DNA from: Clostridia bacterium
GTDB taxonomy: Bacteria > Bacillota > Clostridia > Oscillospirales > Acutalibacteraceae
NCBI GenBank assembly: GCA_024404115.1
Contig: JAKSQM010000001.1
Span: forward strand, 62,001 to 126,000
Direction of reading: 5' to 3'
Length of the DNA stretch: 64,000 bases
In this document: positions 25,063-33,277 of the stretch, piece by piece
Position numbering within the stretch: the stretch's first letter is position 1
Layout of the letters: the number at the start of each line of letters is the position of its first letter
Notes under the pieces: model-generated
What the model saw: only the letters and a program-made list of their open reading frames with translations
Told to the model about the DNA's origin: nothing
Databases searched by the model: none
Translations under genes and position numbers: made by a program

Positions 25063-26796
25063 ATGATAAATTCAGATAATTTATGTATGAGCTGTATGAA
25101 AGATATTGGCAACGAAAAGCAGTGTCCCTACTGCGGATTTCATGTTGATTCTCAGCAGCATTCCGATTATCTCCCACTTCGCACTGTTTTGGGCAACCGT
25201 TATCTTGTGGGCAAGCTTCTTGAGTTTAACGGCGACGGAGCTACATACATGGGTCTTGACCTCACTACAAGAGAAACTGTCAACATCCGTGAATATTTCC
25301 CTCTTGGCATAGCTGTGCGCAACCCCAAAAACCTTATGGTTTCACCTGCTGAGGGCAAGGATAGAATTTATAACGAATATATGCAGAGCTTCATTGAGCT
25401 TTGGAGCAAGCTTATGCGCCTTAACGGACTTTCTGCGCTGATTAAGGTTCTCAATATAATTGAGGGCGGCGGCACCTGCTATGTTATAACAGAAAATATT
25501 GACGGTGTTTCTTTAAGAGAGCATCTTTTAAGAAATAATTCTTCGGGCTACATTTCATGGGAAAAGGCTCGCCCGATGCTTATGCCCGTTCTTTCCACTT
25601 TAGGAACACTCCACGGTGCAGGCATTGTTCACAGAGGAATTTCACCAGGAACACTTATTGTTGCCAATGACGGCAAAATCCGCATCACTGGCTTTAGCAT
25701 AAGTGCAGTCCGTTCCGCTCAGTCAGATCTTGAGGCAGAGCTTTATAACGGCTATGCCGCATTTGAGCAGTATGGCTTCAACAGCAGACAGGGACCTTGG
25801 ACAGATATTTATGCTTTCGGTGCTGTGCTTTACCGTACACTTATCGGCACTGACCCCATTGACGCAAAAGAGCGTGTTGCAAACGACAGATTGATGATTC
25901 CCGGCAGATTTGCTGAGCAGCTTCCTGCTTATGTTATTAACGGACTTGTTAACGCTTTGCAGATTTTGCCCGATGACAGAATCAAGAGCGTTGAGGAGCT
26001 TCGTGATGAGCTTTCTGCTTCTCCAAATGCAGTTGCAGCGGCTGGTCAGATGAATATTGACGATATAAGAAATAATCATAAGGCAAAGCCAGCTCCCAAA
26101 GAGCCGTCAGAAAAACGAATTGAGGCTCAGAAGCGTCATAACCGCAATGTTATCGCAATCGGTGTTGCAATTATTGTTGTAATTTTAATTGTTGCAGCTG
26201 CGCTGATTATTCCGCTTATTACAGGTGATAACGGAAACTCAGGCGATGACACAGGCAATACTTCCGCACAGGAAATGATTGAAGTTCCCAACTTCACAGA
26301 TAGAAACAGCTGGGGCAATTTTGATGATATTATTCAGGATGAATATGTTTCAGCTCACTTCAAAATTGAAAAAGAAGAAGTGTATAATGACCACGAAGAG
26401 GGCACAGTTCTTGCACAGAATATTAAATCTGGTACAAGCATCCCCGATAAGAGCGTTGTTGTGCTTAAAGTCAGCAAGGGCAAAGAGCAGGTTATGTTCC
26501 CTGCATCAGGCGTTATCGGCAAGAAAGCTGACGAAGCCAAAAAGCTCCTTGAAGATGCAGGCTTTGCAGTAACAATTCTCACAAAGGTCAACTCTGGCGG
26601 ATATGAAAAGGGCATTGTATATCAGGCAAGCCTTGATGCTGGTCAGAAATATCCAAAGGGAACAGCCGTACAGCTTATTGTGTGGGATGAGGTTACTACC
26701 ACAACCACAACCACCACAACTGAGCAGTCAACAACTCTTGCAGATGTAGATGATGACGATAATCAGGGCGGCGGAGCAGACTGGCTCGAATGGTAA
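25063..26796 (+). CDS. PASTA-domain membrane pseudokinase with N-terminal zinc ribbon
   Basis: 577 residues. Zinc ribbon with Cys8, Cys11, Cys21, Cys24; a eukaryotic-type Ser/Thr kinase fold (about 36-320); membrane helix (362-384); two PASTA domains (about 402-468 and 470-545); a Thr-rich linker and a DDDD..WLEW end. The catalytic motifs are replaced: the VAIKE lysine is Arg76 (VNIRE), HRD is His190-Arg191-Gly192 (HRGISPGT), the following Asn is Thr197, and DFG reads TGF (209-211). It should not phosphorylate; a scaffold or ATP/peptidoglycan sensor is inferred. PASTA domains bind muropeptides in active relatives such as PrkC. Start at ATG 25063 with GGAAG upstream; an in-frame codon at 25039 lacks a site. 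Confidence 0.85.
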   Translation: MINSDNLCMSCMKDIGNEKQCPYCGFHVDSQQHSDYLPLRTVLGNRYLVGKLLEFNGDGATYMGLDLTTRETVNIREYFPLGIAVRNPKNLMVSPAEGKDRIYNEYMQSFIELWSKLMRLNGLSALIKVLNIIEGGGTCYVITENIDGVSLREHLLRNNSSGYISWEKARPMLMPVLSTLGTLHGAGIVHRGISPGTLIVANDGKIRITGFSISAVRSAQSDLEAELYNGYAAFEQYGFNSRQGPWTDIYAFGAVLYRTLIGTDPIDAKERVANDRLMIPGRFAEQLPAYVINGLVNALQILPDDRIKSVEELRDELSASPNAVAAAGQMNIDDIRNNHKAKPAPKEPSEKRIEAQKRHNRNVIAIGVAIIVVILIVAAALIIPLITGDNGNSGDDTGNTSAQEMIEVPNFTDRNSWGNFDDIIQDEYVSAHFKIEKEEVYNDHEEGTVLAQNIKSGTSIPDKSVVVLKVSKGKEQVMFPASGVIGKKADEAKKLLEDAGFAVTILTKVNSGGYEKGIVYQASLDAGQKYPKGTAVQLIVWDEVTTTTTTTTTEQSTTLADVDDDDNQGGGADWLEW

Positions 26797-26804
26797 ATAA
26801 AAAC

Positions 26805-26842
26805 GGGGCTGTCGCATTTAGCACAGACCGAAAAACAAAATA
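26805..26842 (+). repeat. 38-nt interspersed repeat, copy 1
   Basis: 34 of 38 bases match 63202-63239. It begins GGGGCTGTCGC and ends CAGACCGAAAAACAAAATA. Both copies sit just after a plus-strand stop codon and just before a terminator hairpin. Confidence 0.7.
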
Positions 26843-26844
26843 AA

Positions 26845-26883
26845 AAAAAGAGAATGGATCGTTTAAAAATCCATTCTCTTTTT
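26845..26883. terminator. Bidirectional intrinsic terminator
   Basis: A 15-bp perfect stem, 26845-26859 with 26869-26883 (AAAAAGAGAATGGAT), loop of 9. Shared by the converging pseudokinase and metA genes. Confidence 0.88.
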
Positions 26884-26887
26884 TGTC

Positions 26888-27814
26888 TTAATCTATCTTT
26901 TTAAGTGTCTTCAAGTCATACGGTGTTGACTGATATACAAAATAGTTGAGCCAGTTTGTATAAAGCAGGTTGCCGTGTGAACGCCAGCTGACAATCGGCT
27001 CCTTTGACGGGTCATTGTCAGGATAATAATTTTTCGGCACATCAATTTTAACGCCCGAATTTATATCTCTGCGATATTCTGCGTCAAGGGTCAGCGCATC
27101 ATATTCTGCATGACCCATAATGAAAAACTGCCTGCCTCCTGCGGTTGAAACAATATGCACCCCCGCTTCGGGTGATGATGCAAGAATTTTAAGTCCGTCT
27201 ATGCTTTCAATATCCTTGCGGTCAACATATGTGTATCTTGAATGAGGAACATAAAATGTATCGTCAAATCCTCTTAAAAGCATTGATTGTGCATAGTCTG
27301 CCTTGTGTGGGAAAACACCGAAAAGCTTCTGCGGAAGCATACGCTTTTTTATTCCGTAGTGATAATAAAGTCCAGCCTGCGCACCCCAGCAGATGTGAAG
27401 CATGCTGTGAACATGGTCCTTGCTCCATTCCATAATTTCACAAAGCTCATCCCAGTAATCAACCTTTTCAAAATCAAGAAGCTCAACAGGCGCACCTGTG
27501 ATAATCATTCCGTCAAAGCTCTCGTCCTTAACATCCGCGAATGTTTTGTAGAATGCAAGCAGATGCTCCTCGGCAGTGTTTTGCGAAACATGGGTGGTTG
27601 TTCTTATAAGTGTAAGCTCAATCTGAAGCGGTGTGTTACCGAGAATTCTTGAAAGCTGTGTTTCAGTTTCAATTTTTTTCGGCATAAGATTCAGCAGAAG
27701 AATACGCAGGGGGCGGATGTCCTGTGTCATCGCCCTTGTTTCTGTCATAACAAATATATTTTCCTGCGCAAGAATCTGCACCGCAGGCAGATCGTTTGGT
27801 ATTTTTATTGGCAT
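26888..27814 (-). CDS. metAA: Homoserine O-acetyltransferase (MetA type)
   Basis: Activates homoserine for methionine synthesis. 308 residues with the catalytic Cys142 (HICWGAQAG), His236 and Glu238 (GHAEYD). Residue 111 is Glu (GAPVELLDF). In this family Glu at this position favours acetyl-CoA and Gly favours succinyl-CoA, so the product is predicted to be O-acetylhomoserine. That fits the neighbour: the gene lies 18 bases downstream of metY, which uses O-acetylhomoserine. GGAG site upstream of ATG 27814. Confidence 0.93.
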   Translation of the reverse strand: MPIKIPNDLPAVQILAQENIFVMTETRAMTQDIRPLRILLLNLMPKKIETETQLSRILGNTPLQIELTLIRTTTHVSQNTAEEHLLAFYKTFADVKDESFDGMIITGAPVELLDFEKVDYWDELCEIMEWSKDHVHSMLHICWGAQAGLYYHYGIKKRMLPQKLFGVFPHKADYAQSMLLRGFDDTFYVPHSRYTYVDRKDIESIDGLKILASSPEAGVHIVSTAGGRQFFIMGHAEYDALTLDAEYRRDINSGVKIDVPKNYYPDNDPSKEPIVSWRSHGNLLYTNWLNYFVYQSTPYDLKTLKKID

Positions 27815-27832
27815 TTAAAGCTCCTCCAAAAA

Positions 27833-29116
27833 TCAGATCTGGCTGAGTGCCTGCTCAATATCAGCAATAAGATCCTCTGCGTCCTCAAGACCGCATGAAA
27901 GTCTTACAAGGTCGGGTGAAACGCCGGCTGCTTCAAGCTCCTCGTCATTCATCTGACGGTGAGTTGTTGTTGCAGGGTGAAGGCAGCATGAGCGAGCGTC
28001 TGCAACATGAGTTTCAATTGCAACGATTTTAAGATTTTCCATAAATGCGCCGGCAGCCTCTCTGCCACCCTTAACGCCAAAGCTTACAACACCGCAGGTG
28101 CCATTTGGCATATATTTCTGTGCAAGAGCATAGTCCTTGCTTGATTCAAGACCGGGATAATTAACCCAAGCGATTTTTTCGTGATTTTCAAGATATTTTG
28201 CAACTGCAAGTCCGTTTTCGCAGTGCTTCTTCATGCGAACATGGAGGCTTTCAAGACCAAGGTTAAGGAGATATGCACTGAAAGGCGACTGAACAGAGCC
28301 TAAATCACGCATAAGCTGAACGGTGGCTTTTGTGATGAATGCACCGCCAAGACCGAATCTTTCAGTGTATGTTACGCCGTGATAGCTCTCGTCAGGGGTG
28401 CAAAGTCCGGGGTATTTGTCGGCATATTTTGTCCAGTCAAATTTACCTGAATCAACAATAGCACCGCCAACAGCACTGCCATGACCGTCCATATATTTTG
28501 TGGTTGAGTGGGTAACAATATCTGCGCCCCATTTAAAAGGATTGCAGTTAACAGATGTGGGGAAAGTGTTGTCAACAATCAGCGGAACGCCGTGAGCGTG
28601 AGCAGCATTTGCAAATTTTTCAATATCAAGCACATTAAGTGCAGGGTTTGCGATTGTTTCGCCAAAAACAAGCTTTGTTTCGGGCTTGAAAGCAGCGTTA
28701 AGCTTGTCCTCTGTGCAGTCGGGTGCAACAAAAGTAACATCAATGCCCATTCTCTTCATTGTAACAGCCAAAAGGTTGTATGTTCCGCCATAAATTGCAG
28801 AGGAAGCAACAATGTGGTCGCCACATCCGCAGATGTTGAAAGTTGCAAAGAAGTTAGCCGCCTGACCTGATGAAGTGAGCATAGCGGCAGTGCCGCCCTC
28901 AAGTTCAGCGATTTTAGCGGCGATAGTGTCGCAAGTGGGGTTCTGAAGGCGGGAATAGAAATATCCGCTTGCCTCAAGGTCAAAGAGCTTGCCCATAGCA
29001 TCGCCCGTAGCGTATTTGAATGTTGTGCTCTGAATAATTGGCACCTGACGAGGCTCACCGTTGCCAGCCTGATAGCCACCCTGAACACATTTTGTCCCGA
29101 TTTTAGCGTTTTCCAT
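27833..29116 (-). CDS. metY: O-acetylhomoserine sulfhydrylase
   Basis: PLP enzyme that makes homocysteine from O-acetylhomoserine and sulfide. 427 residues, the size of MetY rather than cystathionine gamma-synthase (about 380). It shows YFYSRLQNPT, SSGQAAN, VDNTFPTS, and HSTTKYMDGHG holding the PLP lysine. First gene of the metY-metA operon, with GGAGG before ATG 29116 and a clear promoter. No SAM-I riboswitch or T-box was recognised in the short leader. Confidence 0.94.
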   Translation of the reverse strand: MENAKIGTKCVQGGYQAGNGEPRQVPIIQSTTFKYATGDAMGKLFDLEASGYFYSRLQNPTCDTIAAKIAELEGGTAAMLTSSGQAANFFATFNICGCGDHIVASSAIYGGTYNLLAVTMKRMGIDVTFVAPDCTEDKLNAAFKPETKLVFGETIANPALNVLDIEKFANAAHAHGVPLIVDNTFPTSVNCNPFKWGADIVTHSTTKYMDGHGSAVGGAIVDSGKFDWTKYADKYPGLCTPDESYHGVTYTERFGLGGAFITKATVQLMRDLGSVQSPFSAYLLNLGLESLHVRMKKHCENGLAVAKYLENHEKIAWVNYPGLESSKDYALAQKYMPNGTCGVVSFGVKGGREAAGAFMENLKIVAIETHVADARSCCLHPATTTHRQMNDEELEAAGVSPDLVRLSCGLEDAEDLIADIEQALSQI

Positions 29117-29151
29117 AAGATAATACCTCCAAAACTATATTATTTGACGAA

Positions 29152-29180
29152 ATTATATCATAAACAGCATAAATAATCAA
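29152..29180 (-). promoter_or_regulatory. Promoter of metY-metA
   Basis: On the minus strand TTGATT (29180-29175) and TATAAT (29157-29152) with a 17-bp spacer, 36 bases before the metY start. Confidence 0.75.
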
Positions 29181-29212
29181 CATAAAATTGTGGCATAATT
29201 GCTAAATAAAAT

Positions 29213-29240
29213 GAGCTGATTGACAAACCCCAACCAGCTC
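29213..29240 (-). terminator. Terminator of the XRE remnant
   Basis: A 10-bp stem, 29213-29222 with 29231-29240 (one wobble), followed on the minus strand by a T-rich stretch. It directly follows the remnant's stop codon. Confidence 0.65.
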
Positions 29241-29309
29241 TTAAATATTATTGAAAAGTTGTTCGATTGAAACATTCAGAACCTTTGCAATAGCGAAAAG
29301 CTCAATATT
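29241..29309 (-). pseudogene. 3' remnant of an XRE-family regulator
   Basis: The last 22 codons of a gene read on the minus strand: NIELFAIAKVLNVSIEQLF then NNI and a stop at 29241-29243. This is the typical end of an HTH_XRE domain (short helix, AK-x-L-N-V-S, x-x-x-LF). Upstream, beyond about 29310, the frame continues as FFIFN, unlike any HTH, and coincides with the start of coding similarity on the other strand. So the gene is cut at about 29310. Its own terminator is kept. Confidence 0.6.
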
Positions 29310-29978
29310 GTTAAAGATGAAAAAACTGGCATTGAGATTGAATATAAAGACCAGTTTGACAAGAACCTTGAAATAAAGGTTGAAGAAAAGTTTGGCGGAA
29401 AATCATATCAGCTCCTTGATATGGAATGTGAAAACAGCAAGTACCATATTTTTGACATCACAACATACGAAAACGGCAAAAAGGTTCAGCCTGACGGAAA
29501 GGTTACTGTCAGAATACCTCTGCCCGATGGCTTCGGCACAAAGAATCTTCTTGTTTGCCATGTTGATGCAGAGAATAATAAAGTAACGTATATTCCTGCA
29601 AAGGTTGTCGGCGATTTTGTAGAGTTTTCTGCTGAACATTTCAGCGATTATGCAGTTGTGGAGCTTTCGGGAATTGTTGAGAAAGTCAATGTAAATGATG
29701 TTGAATTAAAATATAAAAACACAGCAAAAATCACCCCCGAAGTTACTCTTGACGGCGATGTGAAATACACCGTAAAATACGAGTCATCAAATCCGTCTGT
29801 TGCTACTGTTGACAAGGACGGCTGGATTACAACATTCGGCAAGGGTGAAACAAAAATCACCTGCACTGTTACAGACACTTACGGCAACACCGTCAAAGAC
29901 ACCTGCACTGTTACTGTTAAATTCTCTTTCGGTCAGTGGCTTATCTGGATTTTGCTCTTTGGCTTCTTATGGTATTGA
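29310..29978 (+). pseudogene. 5'-truncated surface protein with Ig-like (Big_2) domain
   Basis: An open frame continues back to a stop at 29268, but residues encoded before about 29310 do not look like this protein, and there is no start codon with a ribosome site; the first ATG, at 29421, has none. The encoded part has a beta-rich segment (VRIPLPDGFG; KVTYIPAKVVGDFVEF; FSDYAVVEL), one Big_2-type Ig-like domain (SNPSVATVDKDGWITTFGKG) and a C-terminal hydrophobic end, QWLIWILLFGFLWY. I know similar Trp-rich ends from Oscillospiraceae surface proteins, where they probably anchor the protein. A full-length relative would be far longer, so this is read as a gene remnant. An intrinsic terminator follows. 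Confidence 0.6.
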
Positions 29979-29995
29979 TAACTGAATAATTTTTT

Positions 29996-30019
29996 GCGGG
30001 TATGGGTAACTGTACCCGC
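29996..30019 (+). terminator. Intrinsic terminator
   Basis: GCGGGTA at 29996-30002 pairs with TACCCGC at 30013-30019, followed by TGTTTTTATT. Confidence 0.8.
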
Positions 30020-30027
30020 TGTTTTTA

Positions 30028-30054
30028 TTGACTTTTTCGGCGAAATATTATAAC
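30028..30054 (+). promoter_or_regulatory. Probable glpK promoter
   Basis: TTGACT at 30028-30033 and TATAAC at 30049-30054; the spacer is 15 bp, shorter than in the other promoters here, so the call is tentative. Confidence 0.45.
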
Positions 30055-30086
30055 ATATTATTACAAATAATAAGGGAGGCTCCTCT

Positions 30087-31586
30087 ATGTATATAATGGC
30101 GTTGGATCAGGGAACTACAAGTTCCAGAACAATCGTTTTTGACAAAGCAGGCAATATCGTTGCAAAGGCACAGAATGAGTTTACACAGATTTACCCCAAA
30201 ACTGGCTGGGTTGAGCATGACCCTATGGAAATTCTCGGCAGTCAGCTTCAGTCAATGTCAATGGTTCTTGGCAGTGGCAAGGTTGACCCTAAAGAAATCA
30301 AAGGTATCGGCATAACTAACCAGCGTGAAACAACTATCGTGTGGGATAAGGAAACGGGGCTTCCTGTTTATAACGCAATTGTGTGGCAGTGCAGAAGAAC
30401 TGCTGACATCTGCGAAGAGCTGAAAGCACAGGGTCTTGAAGAGTATGTTCGTGAGCATACAGGACTTCTTATTGACGCATATTTCTCTGGCACAAAAATC
30501 AAGTGGATTCTTGACAATGTTGAGGGCGCAAGAGAAAAGGCAGAGGCTGGCAAGCTCCTTTTCGGCACAGTTGAAACATGGCTTATCTGGAATCTTACAG
30601 GCGGCAAGGTTCATGTAACCGACTACTCAAACGCATCAAGAACAATGCTCTTTGATGTTGATAAGCTTTGCTGGGACGAATACCTCTGCGAAAAATTAGG
30701 TGTTCCCATGAGCATGCTTCCGAAGCCCGTTACATCAAGCGAAATTTACGGCTATGTTGACCACGGTATGGTTACAGGCATCAGCTCACTTGCAGGTGTT
30801 CCAATCTGCGGAGCTATCGGCGACCAGCCTGCGGCACTTTTCGGTCAGGCTTGTTTTAAGCCGGGTCAGGCAAAGAATACATACGGCACAGGCTGTTTCC
30901 TGCTTATGAACACAGGCGAAGAGCGAGTTAAGTCAAAGTGCAACCTGCTCACAGGTGTTGCATGGAGCATCAACGGCAAAACAACATATTCAATTGAGGG
31001 CAGTGCGTTTAACGCAGGCTCTGTTATAAAATGGCTCCGTGATGAGCTTCAGCTTATCAGCGAGGCAAGGGAGTGCGACACATTGGCAGAAAGCGTTCCT
31101 GATGCCAACGGAATTTATATTGTTCCTGCATTCACAGGTCTTGGCGCACCTTATTGGGATATGTACGCAAGAGGCTGTATCGTTGGACTTACAAGAGGTG
31201 TAAACAGGGCACATATCGCAAGAGCAGTCCTTGAAGCAATCACACTTCAGATGAAAGATTTGCTTGTTGCCATGGCAGAGGACAGCGGCATTGAGCTTGC
31301 CGAGCTTCGTGTTGACGGCGGCGCAAGCGTAAGCAATATTATGATGCAGATTCAGAGCGATATGATCGGCACAATTGTAAACAGACCCAAAACTGTTGAA
31401 ACAACCGCTCTCGGTGCGGCATATCTTGCAGGTCTTGCAGTTGGTATGTGGGATACACTTGAAGAGATTGAAGAAAACCGTGAAATCGACAAAGTGTTTA
31501 TTCCAAAGATGGATAAAGAAAAGAGAGATAAGTTCTATGCAGGCTGGTTAAAGGCTGTTGAAAGAGCTAAATCTTGGGAAGAATAA
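30087..31586 (+). CDS. glpK: Glycerol kinase
   Basis: Phosphorylates glycerol to glycerol 3-phosphate with ATP. 499 residues, typical length. FGGY-family motifs: [13 protein letters not shown] (N-terminal phosphate loop), [34 protein letters not shown] and [15 protein letters not shown] precedes ATG 30087. No glpF or glpD lies nearby; a glycerophosphodiesterase gene 5 kb downstream could feed the same pool. Confidence 0.96.
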   Translation: MYIMALDQGTTSSRTIVFDKAGNIVAKAQNEFTQIYPKTGWVEHDPMEILGSQLQSMSMVLGSGKVDPKEIKGIGITNQRETTIVWDKETGLPVYNAIVWQCRRTADICEELKAQGLEEYVREHTGLLIDAYFSGTKIKWILDNVEGAREKAEAGKLLFGTVETWLIWNLTGGKVHVTDYSNASRTMLFDVDKLCWDEYLCEKLGVPMSMLPKPVTSSEIYGYVDHGMVTGISSLAGVPICGAIGDQPAALFGQACFKPGQAKNTYGTGCFLLMNTGEERVKSKCNLLTGVAWSINGKTTYSIEGSAFNAGSVIKWLRDELQLISEARECDTLAESVPDANGIYIVPAFTGLGAPYWDMYARGCIVGLTRGVNRAHIARAVLEAITLQMKDLLVAMAEDSGIELAELRVDGGASVSNIMMQIQSDMIGTIVNRPKTVETTALGAAYLAGLAVGMWDTLEEIEENREIDKVFIPKMDKEKRDKFYAGWLKAVERAKSWEE

Positions 31587-31595
31587 ATAAAAAAT

Positions 31596-31631
31596 ACGGT
31601 ATGCGATGAGCTGGTGCTTGTCGCATACTGT
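31596..31631. terminator. Hairpin after glpK
   Basis: ACGGTATGCGA (31596-31606) pairs with TCGCATACTGT (31621-31631), one wobble. The plus side lacks a T-run (CTGTAAAAATAAAA), while the minus side has one, so its strength as a glpK terminator is unclear. Confidence 0.5.
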
Positions 31632-31670
31632 CTGTAAAAATAAAACTATATTTAAGGAGAAAAAACCGTA

Positions 31671-32840
31671 ATGGATTACGCAAAGGAATCACTGAAAAAG
31701 CATTATGAATGGGAGGGCAAAATTGAGGTTGTTGCAAGAGCAAAGGTAAACGATAAAGATGCTTTGTCAATTGCATATACCCCCGGTGTTGCACAGCCCT
31801 GCCTTGAAATTCAGAAAGATATAAACAAAAGCTATGAGCTTACAAGAAGACACAACCTTGTTGCAGTTGTAACAGACGGAACAGCTGTTCTCGGTCTTGG
31901 CGATATTGGACCTGAAGCAGGTATGCCTGTTATGGAGGGCAAATGCGTTCTGTTTAAGGAGTTTGGCGGTGTTGACGCTTTCCCTCTGTGCGTTCGCTCA
32001 AAGGATGTTGACGAAATCGTAAACACAATCGCTATGATTGCAGGCTCATTCGGTGGCATTAACCTTGAGGATATTGCCGCTCCCCGTTGCTTTGAAATTG
32101 AAAGAAAGCTCAAAGAGAGAGTTGATATTCCTGTATTCCATGACGACCAGCACGGCACAGCAGTTATCTGCTCCGCAGGCCTTATAAATGCACTGAAGCT
32201 CACTGGCAAAAAGATTGAGGATTGCACAGCAGTGTTTAACGGCGCAGGTGCCGCAGGTGTTGCAATTGCAAAGCTCTTCACGAGCATGGGCATCGGCAAC
32301 ATTATTATGTGCGACAGAAAAGGTATTATCTGCGATGGTGATGACCTTGCACCTGCAAAGCAGGATATTGCAAACTTCACAAACAAGAACCATGTAAGAG
32401 GTTCACTTGCAGACGCTATGAAAGGCGCAGATATTTTTATCGGCGTTTCTGCTCCGGGCGTTGTTACACAGGATATGATTCGCTCCATGGCAAAAGACCC
32501 CATTGTTCTTGCTATGGCAAACCCTGTTCCCGAAATTATGCCTGACCTTGCTAAAGAAGCAGGTGCAGCAGTTGTTGGCACAGGCAGAAGCGACTTTCCA
32601 AATCAGATAAACAACGTTCTTGCTTTCCCCGGAATCTTCCGTGGTGCGCTTGATGTAAGAGCATCTGATATTAACGAAGAGATGAAAATTGCGGCAGCAC
32701 AGGCTCTTGCTTCACTTGTTGCAGATGATGAGCTTTCAGCAGATTACATCATTCCAAAGCCCTTTGACCCAAGAGTTGGCAAGACCGTTGCAGAGGCAGT
32801 TGCAAAGGCTGCAAGAGATAGTGGCGTAGCAAGAATATAA
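31671..32840 (+). CDS. Malic enzyme (NAD(P)-dependent, short bacterial form)
   Basis: Oxidatively decarboxylates malate to pyruvate. 389 residues, the short form without a phosphotransacetylase domain. Motifs: YTPGVAQPC, GTAVLGLGDIGPEAG, the acidic metal-site stretch FEIERKLK, DDQHGTA, and the Rossmann loop NGAGAAGVA. GGAG precedes ATG 31671. It ends at the terminator at 32863-32892. Confidence 0.94.
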   Translation: MDYAKESLKKHYEWEGKIEVVARAKVNDKDALSIAYTPGVAQPCLEIQKDINKSYELTRRHNLVAVVTDGTAVLGLGDIGPEAGMPVMEGKCVLFKEFGGVDAFPLCVRSKDVDEIVNTIAMIAGSFGGINLEDIAAPRCFEIERKLKERVDIPVFHDDQHGTAVICSAGLINALKLTGKKIEDCTAVFNGAGAAGVAIAKLFTSMGIGNIIMCDRKGIICDGDDLAPAKQDIANFTNKNHVRGSLADAMKGADIFIGVSAPGVVTQDMIRSMAKDPIVLAMANPVPEIMPDLAKEAGAAVVGTGRSDFPNQINNVLAFPGIFRGALDVRASDINEEMKIAAAQALASLVADDELSADYIIPKPFDPRVGKTVAEAVAKAARDSGVARI

Positions 32841-32862
32841 TTAAATAATATACAAAAGCAAA

Positions 32863-32892
32863 GAGGCTGTTGCAAATGTATGCGACAACCTC
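32863..32892. terminator. Intrinsic terminator
   Basis: GAGGCTGTTGCA pairs with TGCGACAACCTC (one mismatch, one wobble), followed by TTTTTGTTTT. It also lies close after the stop of the converging YlmC-like gene. Confidence 0.8.
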
Positions 32893-32905
32893 TTTTTGTT
32901 TTAAT

Positions 32906-33175
32906 TCAAAAAAATCTTCTTTTTGGCGGTGGAGTGGGCTGAACGGTGCAACGATAATCCACAAGAATTGTGTCCTCACCCACAACGCAGATTTTATCCC
33001 ACGGGATTTTTATATCGCAACCCTTGCCGAACGGTCGCCCTCTGCCAAAAATAATTATGCAGGTAATCTGCCCTGTTTTGATGTCAAATTCCACATCGTC
33101 AACGCTTCCAAGGCGAGATCCGTCGCACTGGCAGATCACCTCTTTATTACGCATGTCAGTTATACAGCAACTCAA
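32906..33175 (-). CDS. YlmC/YmxH family PRC-barrel protein
   Basis: 89 residues, a PRC-barrel of the YlmC/YmxH group, small proteins of spore formers often called sporulation proteins though the role is unclear. The match includes RNKEVICQCDGSRLGSVDDVEFD-like order (shown by DGSRLG and DVEFD) and IPWDKI...VGEDTILVD. TTG 33175 is taken as the start: AGAGG lies 9 bases before it and the N-terminus then reads xSCCITDMRNKEV, like family members. ATG at 33154 is the alternative but has no ribosome site. Divergent from the ceramidase-like gene. Confidence 0.82.
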   Translation of the reverse strand: MSCCITDMRNKEVICQCDGSRLGSVDDVEFDIKTGQITCIIIFGRGRPFGKGCDIKIPWDKICVVGEDTILVDYRCTVQPTPPPKRRFF

Positions 33176-33215
33176 AAAAATCAACCTCTTTCTAATGCTA
33201 AAATCGCTATATCTA

Positions 33216-33244
33216 TTGCTAATGCTGAAATATTATGGTATAAT
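33216..33244 (+). promoter_or_regulatory. Promoter of the ceramidase-like gene
   Basis: TTGCTA at 33216-33221 and TATAAT at 33239-33244, spacer 17 bp, 34 bases before the start codon. Confidence 0.75.
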
Positions 33245-33277
33245 TACATTAAATATTATTCAGAAAGGTCGAATTTT

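Noticed and set aside
29117..29215. SAM-I riboswitch or T-box before metY
   Set aside because: The leader between promoter and start is only about 36 bases and shows none of the conserved helices.
32870..33277. N-terminal extension of the ceramidase-like frame
   Set aside because: It covers a terminator arm, the antisense of the YlmC-like gene and the promoter at 33216-33244; the signal peptide begins at 33278.
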